NCBI GenBank assembly: GCA_019075865.1
Contig: JAGXAN010000005.1
Location: 1 to 64,000 of the forward strand
Direction of reading: 5' to 3'
Origin: Hyphomicrobiales bacterium
GTDB taxonomy: Bacteria > Pseudomonadota > Alphaproteobacteria > Rhizobiales > Beijerinckiaceae
DNA: 64,000 bases
Below, in pieces: positions 25,917 through 33,385 of this stretch; positions within the stretch are counted from its first letter, which is position 1; each line of letters starts with the position of its first letter. The notes below the pieces were generated by a model. It saw nothing but the letters and a program-made list of their open reading frames with translations, searched no databases and had not been told where the DNA came from. The position numbers and the translations under genes are program-made.

Positions 25917-26999
25917 TTAAATCCAGCCCTGCAATTCGCGTGACACCAAAGCCTCAAGCATCACCATCCCCTCAGGGCTGTCGTTGAGGCAGGGAAGGGC
26001 TGCAAATTTCTGCCCGCCGGCATGATGGAAATATTCCGCATTTTCAACGCCGATTTCTTCGAGCGTCTCCAGGCAATCGGCTGAAAAGCCCGGCGTCAAC
26101 ACGGCCAGTTTCCGCACGCCACTCTGCGCGAGGCTTTTCACCGTTTCATCGGTAAAGGGCTTCAGCCATTGCGCCGGGCCAAACCGCGATTGAAAGCTCA
26201 TCGGGAACTGCTCAACGCTCATGCCCATGGACTCGCGCAGCAACCGCCAGGTTTTCACGCAATGGCAGTGATAGGGATCGCCCTTGTCCAGATAACTTTT
26301 GGGCACACCATGAAATGAGGCCAGAAGCACCTCAGGTTCAAAGTCGAGTTCGGCGATAGAATTGCGCAGGGATTGCGCCAGCGCTTCAATATAGGCCGGG
26401 TCGTCATAATAGGGCGGTGCCACCCGGATGCTGGGCTGCCAGCGCATTTTGGCCAGCGCCTCAAAGGCCTTGTCGCAGACAGTGGCGGATGTCGCCGCCG
26501 AATATTGCGGATAGAGCGGCACGATCAGGATGCGATCGCACCCCCTGGCCTGCAGCCCCTCAATGCCAGACTGAATTGACGGTTTGCCATAACGCATCGC
26601 CCATTCGACAACGACCTTGTCGCCCCCCGCCCCCAACCGCCCGCTGGCAAAAGCTTCCGCAAGTTTTTCGGCCTGGCTGCGCGTTGTGGTTTTCAAGGGG
26701 CTTTCATTGCGCTCCTTGTTCCAGATCGAGGCGTAATCCTTGCCCTTGCGACCGGGCCGGAAGGTCAGGATGATCAGGTTGAGAATTGGCCACCAAATCC
26801 ACCGGGATGTCTCGATCACGCGCCGATCGGACAGGAATTCCTTCAAATAGGCCCGCATCGACCAATAATCGGTAGCCTCGGGTGTGCCGAGGTTGACGAG
26901 CAGAACCCCCACCTTGCGCGTCAAAACGGGCGGATGGTTGATCGGCAGGGTTCCACCCGCGCGCGGCGCGGTGCTGGCTGGGGGCACGGGGGCGTTCAT
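25917..26999 (-). CDS. hemH: Ferrochelatase
   Basis: 360 residues. Inserts Fe2+ into protoporphyrin IX, the last step of heme b synthesis, at the inner membrane. VGVLLVNLGTPEATDYWSM opens the domain; LASFHGVPKSYLDKGDPYHC carries the catalytic His, and LTPGFSADCLETLEEI the conserved Glu region. Unusually long and proline-rich N-terminus (MNAPVPPASTAP) before the core. It converges on denD with a 23-base gap and stands alone on its strand, before the peroxiredoxin gene. Confidence 0.95.
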   Translation of the reverse strand: MNAPVPPASTAPRAGGTLPINHPPVLTRKVGVLLVNLGTPEATDYWSMRAYLKEFLSDRRVIETSRWIWWPILNLIILTFRPGRKGKDYASIWNKERNESPLKTTTRSQAEKLAEAFASGRLGAGGDKVVVEWAMRYGKPSIQSGIEGLQARGCDRILIVPLYPQYSAATSATVCDKAFEALAKMRWQPSIRVAPPYYDDPAYIEALAQSLRNSIAELDFEPEVLLASFHGVPKSYLDKGDPYHCHCVKTWRLLRESMGMSVEQFPMSFQSRFGPAQWLKPFTDETVKSLAQSGVRKLAVLTPGFSADCLETLEEIGVENAEYFHHAGGQKFAALPCLNDSPEGMVMLEALVSRELQGWI

Positions 27000-27088
27000 G
27001 AATCATGCTTTCGGTGGTTGCATCAGGTTCAACCACGATTTAGGGCGGCCCCCGGCGTTTGTCGACACGCGCGGGGGTGATTGGCCTA

Positions 27089-27574
27089 TTAAAGGTTGGC
27101 GAGCAGGTTGGTTGCGCCCGAAATGTCAGCCTTGCCGGGGCCTTCTTCGATGTTGAGGCTTTCAACGACCCCGTCGTTCACGACCATGGAATAACGCACC
27201 GAGCGCGTGCCCAGCCCGAAACCGGAACCATCCATCGAAAGCCCGATTGCCTTGGCAAAATCGGCATTGCCATCGGAGAGAAATTCGATCTTGCCTTCGC
27301 CGCCCGTTGCCTTGGACCAGGCATCCATCACGAACACATCATTGACGCCGGTTACCGCGATTGTGTCGACACCACGTGCCTTGATCTGGCTGGCATGTTC
27401 GATGAATCCCGGCAGGTGGTTCTTGTGGCAGGTTGGCGTAAACGCGCCGGGCACGGCAAACAGCACCACCTTTTTGCCTTTGAATACGTCATCCGTGCTC
27501 ACCACTTTCGGCCCGTCGGCGGTCATGATGCGAAAATTTGCGGCGGGTAATTTGTCGCCAATCTTTATGGTCAT
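27089..27574 (-). CDS. Peroxiredoxin, Prx5/AhpE-like 1-Cys form
   Basis: 161 residues. Reduces hydrogen and organic peroxides. The peroxidatic cysteine lies in VPGAFTPTCHKNHLPGF (C49), and no second resolving cysteine is visible, so a glutathione/glutaredoxin or similar reductant is expected. Other Prx5 features are GVDTIAVTGVNDVFVMDAW and FGLGTRSVRYSMVVNDG. ATG 27574 has AGGAG six bases upstream; an in-frame start at 27592 is not needed. It is followed by a terminal gap before hemH, and the DsbD-like gene lies upstream on the same strand. Confidence 0.92.
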   Translation of the reverse strand: MTIKIGDKLPAANFRIMTADGPKVVSTDDVFKGKKVVLFAVPGAFTPTCHKNHLPGFIEHASQIKARGVDTIAVTGVNDVFVMDAWSKATGGEGKIEFLSDGNADFAKAIGLSMDGSGFGLGTRSVRYSMVVNDGVVESLNIEEGPGKADISGATNLLANL

Positions 27575-27616
27575 TGCAGGCTCCTTGCTCAAGCGCCGAT
27601 CGCGCCCGGATCTATG

Positions 27617-28471
27617 TTAGGGCTTGGCGCGGTCGGCGTCGAGACTAGCGTCCCATTCCACCGCACCTTTTGTGCCGGTGGCGGTAAGATGCATCTTGAC
27701 CGCGTGCAGATCGGCCTTGGTCGGATATTCGGAAAGCGTGACGATAAAGTCCCCGGCCGCCGCACCGCTGGCCTTGACGGGCGCAGCATCAGCGAAATAG
27801 CCAGCGGGAACCTCGACGAAAAGATCGCTCGCGGCAATTGGCAGACCAGCGGTTGAGAGCTGCCAGCTTGGCTTTTTGGTGCCGGGCACGGGCGTCAGCT
27901 TGATCTTGCCGGCGTCAACGGCTGCCGGAACTTGCTGCAACGCGCTCGCCAGCGCCGTCGCATAGGGCGAGGAAACCGCCACCGGTTGCAACGCCAGATG
28001 CAATTCGACATTCACCGGCACACACAGCTTTTCGCATGCCGCGTAATTGAGCTTGAGATTAAGTTCCACCGGCTTGTTTGGATCCACCGCCGTCACCCGC
28101 ACCGGAAACACCACCTTGTCCTCATAGCCAAAGGCGACAATGGCGCCAGCTTCCGGGATGCGTTTGGGTGCCGGATAGAGCACTTCCGCCTTCGCCACAT
28201 TTTGGGACGCAGCAAAGTCAAAGGTAGGCGGCACGCCCGCTTCGCCCGGTGAACGCCAATAAGTCACCGTCTTGGGGTCGAGTTCAATGGCGACACCGGC
28301 GAGATACCCGCCCGCTTGCGGGCCGCCCGCGTCAATGAGACGCGCTCGCGTATGAATGCCCTGCCCCCACGGCGAAGCGAAGTTTTCAGCCGCCATAGCC
28401 GCAGGCGAAACCAAGGCAATGCGGGCGATTGCCAAGCTTAAAAGGATCTTTGGGAGTGAAATCTGGTGCAT
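27617..28471 (-). CDS. Periplasmic DsbD-like (thiol:disulfide interchange N-terminal) domain protein
   Basis: 284 residues with a signal peptide (LLSLAIARIALVSPAAMA, cleavage near AMAAEN). The body matches the N-terminal immunoglobulin-like domain of DsbD: YLAGVAIELDPKTVTYWRSP, FDFAASQNVAKAEVLYPAP and LKLNYAACEKLCVPVNVEL, which retains a pair of cysteines (C-x3-C). No membrane or thioredoxin domain follows, so it is a stand-alone receptor of electrons or a copper/redox helper. The start at 28471 has a weak ribosome site. It is divergent from yqgE by 97 bases. Confidence 0.8.
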   Translation of the reverse strand: MHQISLPKILLSLAIARIALVSPAAMAAENFASPWGQGIHTRARLIDAGGPQAGGYLAGVAIELDPKTVTYWRSPGEAGVPPTFDFAASQNVAKAEVLYPAPKRIPEAGAIVAFGYEDKVVFPVRVTAVDPNKPVELNLKLNYAACEKLCVPVNVELHLALQPVAVSSPYATALASALQQVPAAVDAGKIKLTPVPGTKKPSWQLSTAGLPIAASDLFVEVPAGYFADAAPVKASGAAAGDFIVTLSEYPTKADLHAVKMHLTATGTKGAVEWDASLDADRAKP

Positions 28472-28568
28472 GCCGCAAAATATCGCATCTTGGCAAAAAT
28501 AGCCATAAACTTTCTCGTGATTTGTTTTTCTGGTAGCACTGGCCCCGCTTCGTTGGCATGATTGGCAC

Positions 28569-29183
28569 ATGATCGAAACCCACAACCCACTTATTGCAAG
28601 TGCCCCGGCGTTTCTGGACGGGCAAATGCTGATTGCCATGCCGGGCATGGAAGACACCCGCTTTGCGCGCACGGTGATTTACCTTTGTGCCCATGGCACT
28701 GAGGGCGCGATGGGCTTTATCATCAACCAACCGGCCAAGGGCGTGCATTTCAGCCAGGTGCTGGCGCAATTGAACATGGGTGACGAGGCCAACGCTTCCG
28801 TGTTTTCCGACCCTTCTGGCGAGATCGTTGTCATGTCGGGCGGGCCGGTGGAGCGTGAACGCGGCTTTTTGCTGCACAGCCCTGATTTTCGCATCGCCAA
28901 TTCCACCCTCGCCATCCGCCCCGATGTGTGTCTGACCGCTACCCTCGACATGCTGCGCGCGGTTGCTACCGGACACGGCCCGCGACAGGTGCTGTTTGCA
29001 CTTGGCTGCGCCAGTTGGGCACCGGGCCAACTGGATATGGAAATTCAGCACAATGGCTGGCTGCATGGACCAGCCGATGCCAGCCTTCTGTTTGATATTC
29101 CAGTCCCCCAGCGCTACCGGGAAGCTTTGCGGCGCATCGGCATTGACCCGGCAATGCTCTCCAATGAAGCGGGCCACGCATGA
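28569..29183 (+). CDS. YqgE/AlgH family protein
   Basis: 204 residues, a single YqgE/AlgH domain: GQMLIAMPGMEDTRFARTVI, GFIINQPAKGVHFSQVL, VVMSGGPVERERGFLLHS and FALGCASWAPGQLDMEI are the conserved blocks. The family is widespread in proteobacteria, and AlgH has been implicated in regulation in Pseudomonas, without a defined biochemical activity. ATG 28569 follows directly on the divergent promoter region. Its stop overlaps the DUF3422 gene by 4 bases (ATGA), implying coupled translation. Confidence 0.92.
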   Translation: MIETHNPLIASAPAFLDGQMLIAMPGMEDTRFARTVIYLCAHGTEGAMGFIINQPAKGVHFSQVLAQLNMGDEANASVFSDPSGEIVVMSGGPVERERGFLLHSPDFRIANSTLAIRPDVCLTATLDMLRAVATGHGPRQVLFALGCASWAPGQLDMEIQHNGWLHGPADASLLFDIPVPQRYREALRRIGIDPAMLSNEAGHA

Positions 29184-30463
29184 ACGAACCTATGGGTGGT
29201 TTCACCTTTCATCCCGAGCGCGCCTTTGTCATGCGCGAAATGCACTCGCGTCCGTTCACGCTGATTCCCAGCCCGCGGCGAATCCTGCACTATGCCTTCA
29301 TGCCGCAAAGCGAGGCGCGGGTGAATGACCGCCGCGCGGTGCGCGCCCTGTGCGAAGCGCGCGGCTTGCCGGGCCCGCCCTCCGGTGCCAAATACCACCG
29401 CGCAGATTTCGGCAGTTTTATCCTGCGGTGGGAAGGTCATAGCGAATTCACCACCTACACATTCGAGATCAATGCTGACCCCGGCGAAGCCCCCTTTTCG
29501 CCGCCGCCGCAGAGCTTCGCCAATCTGATGGCGATGGTGCCCCCGCCCGGCCCGCTGCTGGTCATGGTGGATCTGCACCTCTACGACGCCCCCCTCGACG
29601 CTCCGCCACCCGCCCAGTTCAATGGCCGGGAAGTTGCCGTCTCCCACGTCGAAAACCAGAACGCCACCATCATCAGCGACTTTCACGAAGGGGTCGCCGG
29701 GTTTGTCGCCATCGCCGTGCAAAATCACGCCCTGAACCCCGCCCAATGCGGCGCATTGGTGCAACGCCTGCTGGAAATTGAAACCTATCGCACGCTGGCG
29801 CTGCTGGGTCTGCCCGAAGCGCAGGCGCTCGCGCCAAAAATCCGCCAGATCGAACTCGAACTGCCGCAGATCATCGATGAAATGCGGGTGGGCCGTTCCA
29901 TCGAGGGCAATCGCAGCCTGCTCGATCGCCTCACAATTTTGGCAGCAGAGCTTGAACATGGCGCTTCCTCGACGGCGTTTCGCTTTGGTGCCACCAAGGC
30001 CTACAGCCAGTTGATCCGCCTGCGCCTGAACGCGATGGACGAACAGCCGGTGGCGGGCCTGACCAGTTGGCGCAGTGTTTTCACCCGCCGGTTCGAGCCG
30101 GCGGTGCGCACATGCGCCGCCACGCAGACGCGGGCCGATGATCTGGCCGCGCGCCTTGCCCACGCGGCGCAATTGCTGCGCACCCGGGTGCAAATTGATC
30201 TTGAAACGCAAAACAGCGAGCTTCTGCACAAAATGAATGACCGGGCAAAGCTGCAATTGCGTTTGCAGCAAACCGTCGAGGGCCTGTCGGTAGCTGCCAT
30301 TACCTATTATGTTTCCAGCCTCGCCGAACGCTTGTTTGAGGGCCTGCACGCGGCGGGCGCGAAGGTGGATCCGCTGATCGACACGGCGTTGAGCGTCCCA
30401 CTGATCTTCCTGCTCATCACCGCCGTTGTCTGGCGGATACGGGCCCGTCACAAGGGCGAGTGA
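29180..30463 (+). CDS. DUF3422 family membrane-anchored protein
   Basis: 427 residues. Begins with FHPERAFVMREMHSRPFTLI, a DUF3422 hallmark, then LRWEGHSEFTTYTFEI and the long helical region with VQIDLETQNSELLHKMNDRA, LQLRLQQTVEGLSVAAITYY and a C-terminal membrane segment (VPLIFLLITAVVWRI). Helical content suggests coiled coils around residues 330-390. Family members are annotated only as membrane-anchored proteins of unknown function. Translationally coupled to yqgE. Confidence 0.85.
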   Translation: MNEPMGGFTFHPERAFVMREMHSRPFTLIPSPRRILHYAFMPQSEARVNDRRAVRALCEARGLPGPPSGAKYHRADFGSFILRWEGHSEFTTYTFEINADPGEAPFSPPPQSFANLMAMVPPPGPLLVMVDLHLYDAPLDAPPPAQFNGREVAVSHVENQNATIISDFHEGVAGFVAIAVQNHALNPAQCGALVQRLLEIETYRTLALLGLPEAQALAPKIRQIELELPQIIDEMRVGRSIEGNRSLLDRLTILAAELEHGASSTAFRFGATKAYSQLIRLRLNAMDEQPVAGLTSWRSVFTRRFEPAVRTCAATQTRADDLAARLAHAAQLLRTRVQIDLETQNSELLHKMNDRAKLQLRLQQTVEGLSVAAITYYVSSLAERLFEGLHAAGAKVDPLIDTALSVPLIFLLITAVVWRIRARHKGE

Positions 30464-30593
30464 AGCCCGCAACGGCTGGAATCCAGCCCGTTTCACGTCG
30501 CCAGCGGCCAAGGCGGATGCTGTTACAAATTACCGCAATTTTGTGATCATAATCCTCTTGCCGGAAGGGGCAAACCAGTCCTAACATTCAGAT

Positions 30594-31106
30594 ATGGTCG
30601 CAACACTGATCACCATTCGTCCTGCAAGGTTCAGCGATGCCGCTGAAATCGCGGACGTGCATGATGCCGCCTGGCGCGATGCCTATCGCGGGATCATCCC
30701 GGGGCGCGAGCTGGAGCGGATGATTGCACGCCGTGGCCGGACGTGGTGGGAGAATGCCATCAGGCGCGGCTCGCGGCTCATGGTGCTTGATTTCGATGAA
30801 TCCATCGGCGGTTATGCTTCCTATGGACGCAATCGCGTGCCGAGCCTTCCCTATGGCGGTGAGATTTTCGAGCTCTATCTGGCGCCTGAATTTCAGGGTG
30901 TCGGATTTGGACGTCGGCTTTTCAATGCGGTTCGTCGCGATCTGACCGAATTTGGCCTAGCCACGACGCTGGTCTGGGCACTCGCCGACAATGAGCGTGC
31001 CCTTGGCTTTTACCGTCACATGGGCGGCGCGCTTCTCCATCAGGCAGAAGAGCGTTTTGGCAGCGAAATGCGCGAACGCGTCGCCTTTGGCTTCTCGCAG
31101 AGTTAG
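30594..31106 (+). CDS. GNAT family N-acetyltransferase
   Basis: 170 residues with the GNAT fold: ITIRPARFSDAAEIADVHDA at the N-terminus, the acetyl-CoA-binding motif A in LYLAPEFQGVGFGRRLFNAV (Q-x-x-G-x-G), and LADNERALGFYRHMGGALLH for motif B. It transfers an acetyl group from acetyl-CoA to an unidentified amine, possibly a metabolite or a protein. ATG 30594 has no strong ribosome site. It is monocistronic between the DUF3422 gene and ppa. Confidence 0.88.
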   Translation: MVATLITIRPARFSDAAEIADVHDAAWRDAYRGIIPGRELERMIARRGRTWWENAIRRGSRLMVLDFDESIGGYASYGRNRVPSLPYGGEIFELYLAPEFQGVGFGRRLFNAVRRDLTEFGLATTLVWALADNERALGFYRHMGGALLHQAEERFGSEMRERVAFGFSQS

Positions 31107-31210
31107 ACTTTAGCTAATTCTGGCGCTTATTCATGCCATATTAAGACGATTGAGGCAGAAAAGACGGGCATCAAACCCAATTTTCATTCCCCCAAATGCC
31201 GGAGTTGAAC

Positions 31211-31750
31211 ATGTATCTCGAAGCCGTTTCCATCGGCAAAAATCCGCCCCATGACGTGAATGTTGTCATTGAAGTGCCGATCGGCGGCGAGCCAATCAAA
31301 TATGAGATGGATAAGGATTCTGGCGCCCTTATGGTCGACCGCTTTCTCTACACGGCCATGCGTTACCCCGGCAATTACGGCTTCATTCCGCACACATTGT
31401 CCGAGGATGGGGATCCCTGCGACGTGATCGTGGCCAACACCCGCGCGATCATCCCCGGTGCCATCATGAGTTGCCGCATCGTCGGCGTGATGATGATGGA
31501 AGACGAAGCCGGTGGCGACGAAAAACTGCTGGCCGTGCCTTCCGCCAAACTGACCAAGCGCTACGAGAACATACACAATTATACCGACCTGCCGGATATT
31601 ACGCTCAAGCAGATCGAGCATTTCTTCGCCCATTACAAAGACCTTGAGCCCAACAAATGGGTCAAGATTACCCGCTGGGGCGACGCCAATGAGGCGCATG
31701 AAATGGTGCTGAAAGGCATTGAGCGGGCCAAAGCCGCGAAATTGCGCTAG
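31211..31750 (+). CDS. ppa: Inorganic pyrophosphatase
   Basis: 179 residues, family I soluble pyrophosphatase. Hydrolyses PPi to drive biosynthetic reactions. Active-site residues are visible: [29 protein letters not shown], the signature DGDPCDVIV with its Mg-binding Asp residues, and the C-terminal KPxHW-like part replaced by [16 protein letters not shown] 31211 has GGAG six bases upstream; the in-frame start at 31196 is less likely. The usual length of bacterial enzymes is matched. Confidence 0.95.
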   Translation: MYLEAVSIGKNPPHDVNVVIEVPIGGEPIKYEMDKDSGALMVDRFLYTAMRYPGNYGFIPHTLSEDGDPCDVIVANTRAIIPGAIMSCRIVGVMMMEDEAGGDEKLLAVPSAKLTKRYENIHNYTDLPDITLKQIEHFFAHYKDLEPNKWVKITRWGDANEAHEMVLKGIERAKAAKLR

Positions 31751-31867
31751 AATCGCCAAGGTTGCAGATTTCCGCCAAACGGCTCTAGCCAAAGCGCCAT
31801 TTATTGTGTAACGAGACCCCTCACATGAATTTGCGCGCGCATGTCGCGCTGGCTAGCGAGAAAAACT

Positions 31868-32056
31868 ATGGCTGTTCCAAAACGAAAGACTTCGCCAATG
31901 AAGCGCGGTTTTCGCCGTTCGGCAGATGCCCTTTCGGCACCTACCTATGTTGAAGACAAGGACTCGGGCGAATTGCGCCGCCCGCATCATGTCGATTTGA
32001 AAACCGGCATGTATAATGGTCGCCAGATCATGACCATCAAGTCCAAGGAAGATTGA
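31868..32056 (+). CDS. rpmF: 50S ribosomal protein L32
   Basis: 62 residues: [20 protein letters not shown] is the classic L32 start, followed by [20 protein letters not shown] and GMYNGRQI. No zinc-binding cysteines are present, as in many alphaproteobacterial L32 proteins. ATG 31868 is used because homologues begin MAVPK. A small inverted repeat, TGAGAC-TTC-GTCTCA, overlaps the stop codon, and a strong terminator follows at 32086. Confidence 0.96.
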   Translation: MAVPKRKTSPMKRGFRRSADALSAPTYVEDKDSGELRRPHHVDLKTGMYNGRQIMTIKSKED

Positions 32057-32083
32057 GACTTCGTCTCATCCAGCCTTTACAGT

Positions 32084-32983
32084 TCAAACCCCGGCTTCGG
32101 CTGGGGTTTTGTTTTGCGCAGTCCTCGGGGCCGCCAGCACCGCACCCCCGACAATCATGACGCAAGCCAGCGCCAGCGTGGCATTGGCTGGCGCTGCACC
32201 AAAAGCGATCAATATCAGCGTCGACAATACCGGCGCGGCATAGGACGCGACCCCCAGGAAACGGATGTCGCCGTGTTTGACACCGTAATCCCACACATAA
32301 AACGCCAGACCCACCGGCCCCGACCCCAAAGCCACAATCGCCAGCCACGGGTTCAGATGCGCGGGCCAGACGCTGGTTTCAAACATCTGATGGGCGGCGG
32401 CCGCAAGAACCGCGGTAACCAGGCAAAACCCGGCAATCGCCTCGCTTGGCACGCCCGCAAACCGGCGCGACAACACCGAATAGATCGCCCATACAAAAGC
32501 GCATAACAGCGCCAGCGCGAAGCCGCGCAGCGCCTGAATGGGCAGGCTCAGCGCCTCACCGCGACCGTAAATCAGCACCACTACGCCGCCAAACCCCAGC
32601 ACTGCCCCCAAAATATGGCGAGGTGCCAACCCACCCCCCGGCAAAAAAGCCGAAAGCAGCACGATCAGCAATGGCCAAAGATAGGCGATCAGCCCTGCCT
32701 GCGCTGGCGGTGCGAGTTTCAGCGCTGCAAAGTAAAGCGCATGGTAGCCAAACAGTCCCCCAACCCCGAGAAGCCACACCGGCCACGGTTGCCACAAGGC
32801 GGCAAGCCGGCCACGCCAAGCCGTATAGGCAAGGCCCAAAAGGCCCCCAATGGCAAAAGTCAGGGCCGCCAGTTCGAAAGGCGGAATGGTGCCGGTTGCC
32901 ACCGTCAGCCCGGCGAGGGTTGACCATAGCGCTATGGCGATGCAACCGATGAGGGTCGCGGAGCGCGCGTTTGCAGAGTTCAT
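32084..32983 (-). CDS. EamA/DMT family transporter
   Basis: 299 residues with about ten hydrophobic segments in two five-helix halves, the EamA architecture of drug/metabolite exporters: LIGCIAIALWSTLAGLTVA, PFELAALTFAIGGLLGLAY, LLGVGGLFGYHALYFAALKL, AQAGLIAYLWPLLIVLLSAF in the first half, and ALALLCAFVWAIYSVLSRRF, LAIVALGSGPVGLAFYVWDY, VASYAAPVLSTLILIAFGA in the second. Similar to YedA/RhaT-like aromatic amino acid exporters, but the substrate is unknown. ATG 32983 is chosen because the upstream frame is not conserved-looking. Converges on rpmF. Confidence 0.85.
   Translation of the reverse strand: MNSANARSATLIGCIAIALWSTLAGLTVATGTIPPFELAALTFAIGGLLGLAYTAWRGRLAALWQPWPVWLLGVGGLFGYHALYFAALKLAPPAQAGLIAYLWPLLIVLLSAFLPGGGLAPRHILGAVLGFGGVVVLIYGRGEALSLPIQALRGFALALLCAFVWAIYSVLSRRFAGVPSEAIAGFCLVTAVLAAAAHQMFETSVWPAHLNPWLAIVALGSGPVGLAFYVWDYGVKHGDIRFLGVASYAAPVLSTLILIAFGAAPANATLALACVMIVGGAVLAAPRTAQNKTPAEAGV
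32086..32114 (+). terminator. Rho-independent terminator after rpmF, probably bidirectional
   Basis: Stem AAACCCCGGC/GCTGGGGTTT of 10 bp, with one G-T wobble and a TTCG tetraloop at 32096-32099, followed by TTTTGTTTT. It ends rpmF transcription. The A-rich left flank lets it also serve the converging EamA transporter gene, whose stop codon lies inside it. Confidence 0.85.
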
Positions 32984-33385
32984 CACTTTATTTGGCAAAT
33001 CCGGGCGTGATTGGCAAATCCGATTGGCAAGCTTGGGCATCGGCCTTGGCCAATCCAGCTTGTGGATTTCGGGCATAAACTCCGGTTCATCGCCATTGCG
33101 CCCGCTTGCGTTAGCCATAGCGCGTGGCAAATCTTGGGTTCCGACCTTGGTATTGCTATTGCAATGCTTATATTTATCAGCGTGGTAGGTGCATTTTGGC
33201 TGCCAATATAGCGGGCGTATCCCGCATTGGAAGTAGGAGCAAAAATTTGAGGATGCGGGCTAGGCATGGCATTGGTTTTGTGACAGCGGTATAAAAGCCC
33301 GAACCTTCACTCGTTCCACACTGAAAATATCGAGGGACAAGATCGTTCGCAATCTCCCGATCACTGAGGTAAATCAGCTTCAACC
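32984..33385. other. Intergenic region before dnaG, no gene recognised
   Basis: 402 bases between the divergent EamA gene and dnaG. TTGGCAA occurs three times (32992, 33011 and 33025), two of them extended to TTGGCAAATCCG. This could be operator-like. A 66-codon frame with a hydrophobic end (33011-33211) is visible but lacks a ribosome site, so I do not call it a gene. No clear sigma-70 promoter is seen. Confidence 0.4.

Noticed and set aside
29114-30511. A 465-codon antisense frame over the DUF3422 gene
   Set aside because: Same reason: antisense shadow with no recognisable domain.
33011-33211. 66-codon frame with a hydrophobic C-terminus before dnaG
   Set aside because: No ribosome site and no homology signal; likely chance.
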